Below are positions 59,966-64,000 of a stretch of DNA of 64,000 bases, piece after piece. Origin of the DNA: Lentisphaerae bacterium RIFOXYA12_64_32. Lineage in GTDB: Bacteria; Verrucomicrobiota; Lentisphaeria; Oligosphaerales; YB12-FULL-65-16. Under the pieces are notes generated by a model. That model was not told the origin of the DNA. It was given only the letters and a program-made list of their open reading frames with translations, and ran no database searches. The DNA is taken from positions 1 through 64,000 of the forward strand of contig MHBL01000480.1 of the NCBI GenBank assembly GCA_001803235.1, given 5' to 3'. A program made the translations under genes and the position numbers. Positions within the stretch are counted from its first letter, which is position 1; every line of letters starts with the position of its first letter.

Positions 59966-60925
59966 CTACAGTCCACTCAGAAACTGGAACGTGCGGTCGC
60001 TGAACCCGGGCAAGCCTTCGTGGCCGTAGTCGGGGTAGATGACCATCTGTTTCGGCGCCGTGATCTTGTTGTACGCCGCAAACTGCGTCGAGGGCGGACA
60101 GACGTTGTCCATCAGTCCGACAGCCAGCAGAACCTCGCCGCGGATCCGCTTCGCCAGGTGCTGACAGTCAATGTAGCCGAGGCGTTTGAAGATCTCCGCC
60201 TCGCGCTCGTGCAGCGGGTCGAATTGTCGGAAGAAGTTGCGGAGTTCGCGGTAGGCATTCTCAGCCAGATCCATTTCCCACACGCGCTGATAGTCGCACA
60301 GGAACGGGAACACCGGCGCAGCACGCTTGATCCGCGGCTCCAGTGCCGCGCAGGCCAGGGTCAACCCACCGCCTTGCGAACCGCCAAAACAACCGACACG
60401 CTCCGGGGCAACCTCCGGCATGTTCATCACAACCTGCGCCAGTTCGGCCGTATCCAGGTAGTTTGCGCGGAAAAGCAGGTTTTCGGGCCCGTGCTCGAGC
60501 CCGCGGATGATGTGCCCGTTCTGCGTGTTGCCTTTCACGCCGCCGACGTCTTCCGAGAGCCCGCCTTGCCCGCGGCAGTCCAGCGAGGCAATGGAGAACC
60601 CCAGCGCCACGTAACCGAGCTTGTCGGTCCAATCACCGCTATTGCCCGAGTAACCGTGGAACTGCAGCACGGCTGGATGCGGCTTCGACTTCGTCCGCGG
60701 CCGCAAGTACTTGGCGTGAATACGCGCGCCGCCAACGCCGGTGAAATACAGATCCAGACACTCGGCGAACGGCGTCTGGTAAGCGCTGGGAATCAACTCC
60801 ACCTTCGGATCCACCGCACGCATCTCCGCCAGGGCCTTGTCCCAAAACGCGTCCATGTCCGGGGGGCACGGATTACGACCCTGATAAACCTTGAGCTGCG
60901 CCAACGGCATGTCGATAACCGGCAT
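59966..60925 (-). CDS. Acetyl xylan esterase (AXE1/CE7-family) type hydrolase
   Basis: 319 residues. The order of motifs is that of CE7: VLQFHGYSGNSGDW, LDCRGQGG (the R-G-Q block), GCFGGSQGGGLTLACAAL with the nucleophile Ser in G-x-S-Q-G, LMDNVCPPSTQFAAYN with Asp, and YPDYGHEGLPG with His. Enzymes of this family remove acetyl groups from xylo-oligosaccharides and cephalosporin C. It has no signal peptide, so it acts in the cytoplasm on imported oligosaccharides. The start is ATG 60925 with GAAGGAG nine bases upstream. Confidence 0.9.
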   Translation of the reverse strand: MPVIDMPLAQLKVYQGRNPCPPDMDAFWDKALAEMRAVDPKVELIPSAYQTPFAECLDLYFTGVGGARIHAKYLRPRTKSKPHPAVLQFHGYSGNSGDWTDKLGYVALGFSIASLDCRGQGGLSEDVGGVKGNTQNGHIIRGLEHGPENLLFRANYLDTAELAQVVMNMPEVAPERVGCFGGSQGGGLTLACAALEPRIKRAAPVFPFLCDYQRVWEMDLAENAYRELRNFFRQFDPLHEREAEIFKRLGYIDCQHLAKRIRGEVLLAVGLMDNVCPPSTQFAAYNKITAPKQMVIYPDYGHEGLPGFSDRTFQFLSGL

Positions 60926-61011
60926 GGAATGCGTCTCCTTCGTTCTGTTCTGACTGGGGTGTCGTCCACCACGTTCGTTGTGCTGCGGCAAACCAAGTCT
61001 CGGGGTTCACC

Positions 61012-61130
61012 TCAGGTCAACCCAAAAAACGCCACGGGGCGTCCAACGATTGCGGTCGAGGGCAGTCGGCAGCAGTCGATCCGTCCGAGCCCCTCGACCC
61101 TCGACCCTCGACCCTCGACCCTCGACACCC
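61012..61130. repeat. Spacer repeat with decamers and (TCGACCC)n array
   Basis: AGGTCAACCCAAAAAACGCC and GGGGCGTCCAACGATTGC match 38652-38690. Decamer-like GGTCGAGGGCAGTCGGCAGC units and GATCCGTCCGAGCCCCTCG follow, then four to five copies of TCGACCC (61094-61126). Confidence 0.75.
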
Positions 61131-61172
61131 AAGACCGCAACGGCACGCCCCCGTCCTCTGCCCGCGAGCCGG

Positions 61173-61568
61173 TCATTGTCCGGCCTTCTTCTCCCGCTTG
61201 TAGATCAACTTGGCCGAATCCAGCCTTGTGCCGAGTTCCTTCCGATTCTTGAGGAACTCGTACGGTTCCTTGCGCTTCGCATAGGTCGGGTTGCCCAGCA
61301 CGATGCGCTTCACCGGCAACACCGGGGCCGTGACCGTTACCGCAGCGGAAATCGCGGTGTCCTCGATAATGGCCGTGGCACCCTCCTTCCGCGACACCTC
61401 GGACACGACGACAAGTTCCTTGCCCAATTGGTAGACTTCCTCGATCGAAATGGTCCACGCCAGGTCCGGCACCACAACCTTCACGGTCAGCCGTTGTTCC
61501 TTCTGCTCCTGCGCGCTCAGCATCACCGCCAGGCCAAAGAACGCAACCACTGCCGCCAATGCCTTCAT
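61173..61568 (-). CDS. Small secreted hypothetical protein
   Basis: 131 residues. MKALAAVVAFFGLAVMLSAQEQ is a clear signal peptide with a likely cut after SAQ/SAQEQ. The mature part is a short beta-rich domain (LTVKVVVPDLAWTISIEEVYQLGKELVVVSEVSRKEGATAIIEDTAISAAVTVTAP) with a charged C-terminal tail (EFLKNRKELGTRLDSAKLIYKREKKAGQ). I recognise no family. The start is ATG 61568 with AAGGAGG six bases upstream. Confidence 0.7.
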   Translation of the reverse strand: MKALAAVVAFFGLAVMLSAQEQKEQRLTVKVVVPDLAWTISIEEVYQLGKELVVVSEVSRKEGATAIIEDTAISAAVTVTAPVLPVKRIVLGNPTYAKRKEPYEFLKNRKELGTRLDSAKLIYKREKKAGQ

Positions 61569-61848
61569 CCCAATCCTCCTTCTTTGCCACCGCAAATAGC
61601 CCCTGCCTTGCCCTTGCCCTTGCCCGATGGGCGCAATATCCGGTGCCGCGTACAGCCAACGCCGCCCGTATCAGGCCGCTACTTTAGATGGCGTCGAGTG
61701 GCACCGCAAGTCTGCGGAGGGACTGGGCAAGTGAAGCGTCAGTGGCGGGAGGAACGACGGCGTGCTGGCCCATGCGTGAGACCCCCGTGGCCTTGTGCCA
61801 CGGGTGAATCGGGTTCGCCCGCCAAACGTGGCCCCCCCCTCTCTCCCC

Positions 61849-61881
61849 TTTCCCCCGTCCGCCGGCGGCGGACGGGGGAAA
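61849..61881. repeat. Perfect 15-bp hairpin in the 61569-62072 gap
   Basis: TTTCCCCCGTCCGCC is followed by a 3-base loop and its exact complement. It lies in a 504-base non-coding gap that shows no gene. The stem begins with T and ends with A runs, so it could terminate in either direction. Terminator or repeat-element status is not decided. Confidence 0.6.
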
Positions 61882-62008
61882 ACACGGTGCGACGTAGTAA
61901 CCAAATGAACCCGTTCACCTGCCACACAAGGGGGTCTATGCTCCACCCTTTGCTCCCATGTTACTCGCGTGTCACTCTGCGCCGCCGCCCGGCTCGTCCG
62001 GGCGGGGC

Positions 62009-62059
62009 GACGATTGGGGGAAAAGGGGCGGGCGAGCCGCCCTCTTTCCCCCAATCGTC
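62009..62059 (-). terminator. Strong hairpin after the MFS gene
   Basis: GACGATTGGGGGAAA (62009-62023) pairs perfectly with TTTCCCCCAATCGTC (62045-62059), with an inner GGGCGGGCGAGCCGCCC stem. It begins 13 bases past the MFS stop. It may be a GC-rich terminator, but the U-run is short. Confidence 0.5.
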
Positions 62060-62072
62060 CGGGCTGGTTGCT

Positions 62073-63251
62073 CTACCCCTGGGCCGGCGCGCTGGCCGGC
62101 ACCCGCACTTGACTGGTGAAGAACAGCATCACCACCGCGATCACCGCCGCCCCCAGGAACACCGACGAATGTCCATACCGCATCCACATCAGGCCGCCCA
62201 GTGACGGGATCGACATCGAGACAGCATGATTGAGGGTGATCCCGAACGACAGCGTCGGGGCCACGTCCTCCGGTCGCACGGCGATCTTCGACAGGTACGT
62301 GTCCCGCGCCATGTTCACTCCGAACAGCAATTGGTCGGCCACGAAACAGACATAGAGCAACCCCAGCGCCGCCGCTTCGCGGTGCAGAAGATGTGCGAAT
62401 CCGTACCCGGCGCAGACCAGAAAGATGCAGACCGAATCCGTCATCAGCACGAAACGCTCGCCCAAGCGATCGATCGCGCGTCCGAGCAACGGCTGAAACG
62501 CGATGCCCAGCACCGCGGCGACCATCCACAATTTCGCAAAGATGACCACCGGTTGATGGAATATTTTCACCAGCACCCAAGGCCCAAAGGTGATGAAAAT
62601 CTGCTTCCGTGCCCCGAACAGGAAGGACAGGACGTAGTAGAGCCAATAGCGGTTGTTCCAGACGAACTTGGGCCGCTCGAGGTGCGCGTCCGGCATGCGT
62701 ATGAACATCAGGGCCACGCCGGCCAGCGTGGCCGCCGTCCCGCCCATGATGAAGATCAGGCGGTAGTTCGGGGTGCGGCCGTCACGCATCACCCACCAGA
62801 CCAAAGCGCACCCGATGATGCTCGAGGCGATGCTCACACCGCGCACCTGGCCAAGCCGCCGCCCCTTGCGACCGCCTGTGGCCAGGGCCATCCCCACGGA
62901 AGAACTGATCGGCATCAGCAGGTGCATGCCGATACTCCACACGATCGTAAACAGCAGCATGGCGTTCCAGGACTGGCCGCAGAACGCCAGGCCGAACATG
63001 CCGGCGCCGACCATCAGCCCGCAGACCGCACCGATCCGGGTCTCGGGAAGAAAGAACAGCAGGCCGGCGAACAGCGCCGTCAGGAACCCGGGCAGTTCCC
63101 GGGGAAATTCGAGGAAGCCGCGCCGGTCCGCGTCCAGACTGAACGCGTCATGGACGAAATTGTTGAACGTGGTCTCGAACATCCCGCCGGCCATGCCGAG
63201 AAAGGCAATGCCGAGCAGGAAGAACGCCAGGTTCGGCGTGATCGAGCGCAA
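62073..63251 (-). CDS. Major facilitator superfamily transporter
   Basis: 392 residues with twelve predicted helices and the loop-2/3 style blocks (LEFPRELPGFLTALFAGLLFFLPETRIG; ALATGGRKGRRLGQVRGVS). The second half starts at about 200 (NRYWLYYVLSFLFGARKQIFITFGPWVL). This is a sugar- or multidrug-type MFS protein of unknown substrate. The start is poorly marked: TTG 63251 with a GGGAG only three bases away; no in-frame ATG fits. It is preceded by a MITE-bearing gap. Confidence 0.78.
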   Translation of the reverse strand: MRSITPNLAFFLLGIAFLGMAGGMFETTFNNFVHDAFSLDADRRGFLEFPRELPGFLTALFAGLLFFLPETRIGAVCGLMVGAGMFGLAFCGQSWNAMLLFTIVWSIGMHLLMPISSSVGMALATGGRKGRRLGQVRGVSIASSIIGCALVWWVMRDGRTPNYRLIFIMGGTAATLAGVALMFIRMPDAHLERPKFVWNNRYWLYYVLSFLFGARKQIFITFGPWVLVKIFHQPVVIFAKLWMVAAVLGIAFQPLLGRAIDRLGERFVLMTDSVCIFLVCAGYGFAHLLHREAAALGLLYVCFVADQLLFGVNMARDTYLSKIAVRPEDVAPTLSFGITLNHAVSMSIPSLGGLMWMRYGHSSVFLGAAVIAVVMLFFTSQVRVPASAPAQG

Positions 63252-63419
63252 ACGCTCCCGCAGACCATTCGTAGTGCTCTTGCCTAATCATCCGACAATG
63301 CTCTGCGCTTAACCGCCGCATACTTGTCGAAGGGGCCGATGAAGCGCCTGGGACACACCAGACGATGCAGTATACGCCACCGCAGCGGAACCTCAAGAGT
63401 GGAGAGACGATTCCCTGGC

Positions 63420-63576
63420 GTAATGCGTCAGTCGTGGGTGCACGGTTGGGCGGTAGATGGCCAACGTGGCGGGAGCGGCTCGCTCCCGCGGGTGTCGGAG
63501 CGAGCCGCTCCGACCACTTTAGGCGTCAGCCCAGGTCAGACTTCGACCTTATCTCCCCCCGCGACTAACGCATTAC
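63420..63576. mobile_element. MITE family B, copy 2, with 8-bp target duplication
   Basis: A 157-base element with termini GTAATGCGTCAGTCG and CGACTAACGCATTAC (14 of 15 pairs). It is flanked by the perfect 8-base direct repeat TCCCTGGC (63412-63419, 63577-63584). The core carries the twin hairpins GCGGGAGCG-GCT-CGCTCCCGC and CGGAGCG-AGC-CGCTCCG, shared with 13250-13385. The first 20 bases match MITE B copy 1 at 5986. Confidence 0.88.
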
Positions 63577-63631
63577 TCCCTGGCTGCCGGCCACCTTGCG
63601 GCTTGTCCCGCCGCAGGTAGAGTATCCATCC

Positions 63632-64000
63632 ATGTTCACCCCAATGGAAATCAAGCAGACCAAGCGCCGGATGGCCATGGCGGAGATCCCCGCCGGCATG
63701 GCCTGGTCCGGCATTGGGGTGACTTACCTCACCGGATTCTTCCTGCTGCTGAAGGCGAACAGCTTCCAGATCGGCCTGATCTCGGCCATCCCGGCGCTCT
63801 GCAGCGTCGCCGCAGTACTGGGCGGATTCCTGCTGCACCGCTGGCAGAGCCGGAAGACCTGGGTGATCGCCCTGCTCGCCGCGTTCTACCTCAGCCACGC
63901 CTTTCTGGGAACGATCCCGTACCTGTTGCGCGGCTACCCCGCCGCCCTGCAGGTCTACCTCGGCCTCGCCGTCTTGGCCGGGGCCTACATCCTGGTGAAG
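63632..64000 (+). CDS. MFS-type transporter, N-terminal part (cut by the window end)
   Basis: The first 123 residues are visible: MFTPMEIKQTKRRMAMAEIPAGMAWSGIGVTYLTGFFLLLKANSFQIGLISAIPALCSVAAVLGGFLLHRW and beyond. Three to four hydrophobic helices are spaced as in MFS proteins, and the order 'helix - short loop with Gln-x-G-L-I-S-A - helix' fits the first transmembrane pair. The start is ATG 63632 with a weak GGTAGAG upstream. It is divergent from the other MFS gene and on the far side of MITE B. Confidence 0.65.
   Translation, partial: MFTPMEIKQTKRRMAMAEIPAGMAWSGIGVTYLTGFFLLLKANSFQIGLISAIPALCSVAAVLGGFLLHRWQSRKTWVIALLAAFYLSHAFLGTIPYLLRGYPAALQVYLGLAVLAGAYILVK

Overview
The window is a GC-rich Gram-negative chromosome segment. 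It has lipid A acyltransferase and O-antigen ligase genes, several secreted proteins with signal peptides, and short prepilin-like proteins that start with F-T-L-I-E-L-L-V-V-I-A-I-I-A-I-L-A-S. Those prepilin-like proteins, GntR/LacI hybrid regulators, a truncated sulfatase, many Gfo/Idh/MocA oxidoreductases and a CbiR-type cobamide remodelling enzyme together suggest a free-living polysaccharide degrader of the Lentisphaerota/Kiritimatiellota (PVC) kind. Hydrogenedentota-like bacteria are an alternative. No rRNA or taxonomic marker is present to settle this.

Layout. 1-5.8 kb: cobamide salvage and remodelling (cobS, cbiR, cobU, a BtuCD-type importer) plus a MtaA-like corrinoid-linked methyltransferase homologue. 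6.2-9.4 kb: a SprA-type metalloprotease, a tandem DUF1284 protein and an HD protein. 9.4-15.4 kb: a beheaded sulfatase, a beta-helix protein, two prepilin-like proteins and a GntR/LacI regulator. 15.4-21.1 kb: acetyltransferases, a nucleoside deaminase, an orphan peptide-binding lipoprotein, tRNA-Arg(CCT) and gene remnants. 21.1-22.7 kb: an aldolase of the DapA/NanA family with its GntR regulator and a well-formed promoter/operator. 23-31.7 kb: secreted SGNH hydrolase, a 1000-residue glycosidase-like protein with a CBM9-like domain, a beta-propeller and a multi-pass membrane protein. 32.3-37.3 kb: an ACT-domain protein, then a leftward TetR - zinc-ribbon kinase - zinc-ribbon protein - coiled-coil protein run. 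37.5-48.6 kb: nine rightward catabolic genes (epimerase-like, three Gfo/Idh/MocA, D-2-hydroxyacid dehydrogenase, aminotransferase, M20 deacylase, zinc dehydrogenase, TIM-barrel isomerase), probably one pathway under the divergent TetR regulator. 48.9-56.5 kb: envelope and folate genes (UDP-sugar pyrophosphorylase, LpxL-like, folB, a folK fused to an alpha/beta hydrolase, O-antigen ligase with TPRs). 56.5-64 kb: esterases, another Gfo/Idh/MocA and two MFS transporters, the last cut by the window end.

The most striking unexplained content is between genes. Two families of short non-coding elements have terminal inverted repeats and perfect target-site duplications (family A with 9 bp at 22775-22893 and 32033-32189; family B with 8 bp at 5986-6121 and 63420-63576), so they are mobile MITEs. 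Twin-hairpin modules, large nested palindromes, 7-bp tandem repeats of many different units, and a decamer-type spacer repeat fill most other gaps. These spacer repeats sit around the catabolic genes and give the genome a distinctive non-coding signature.
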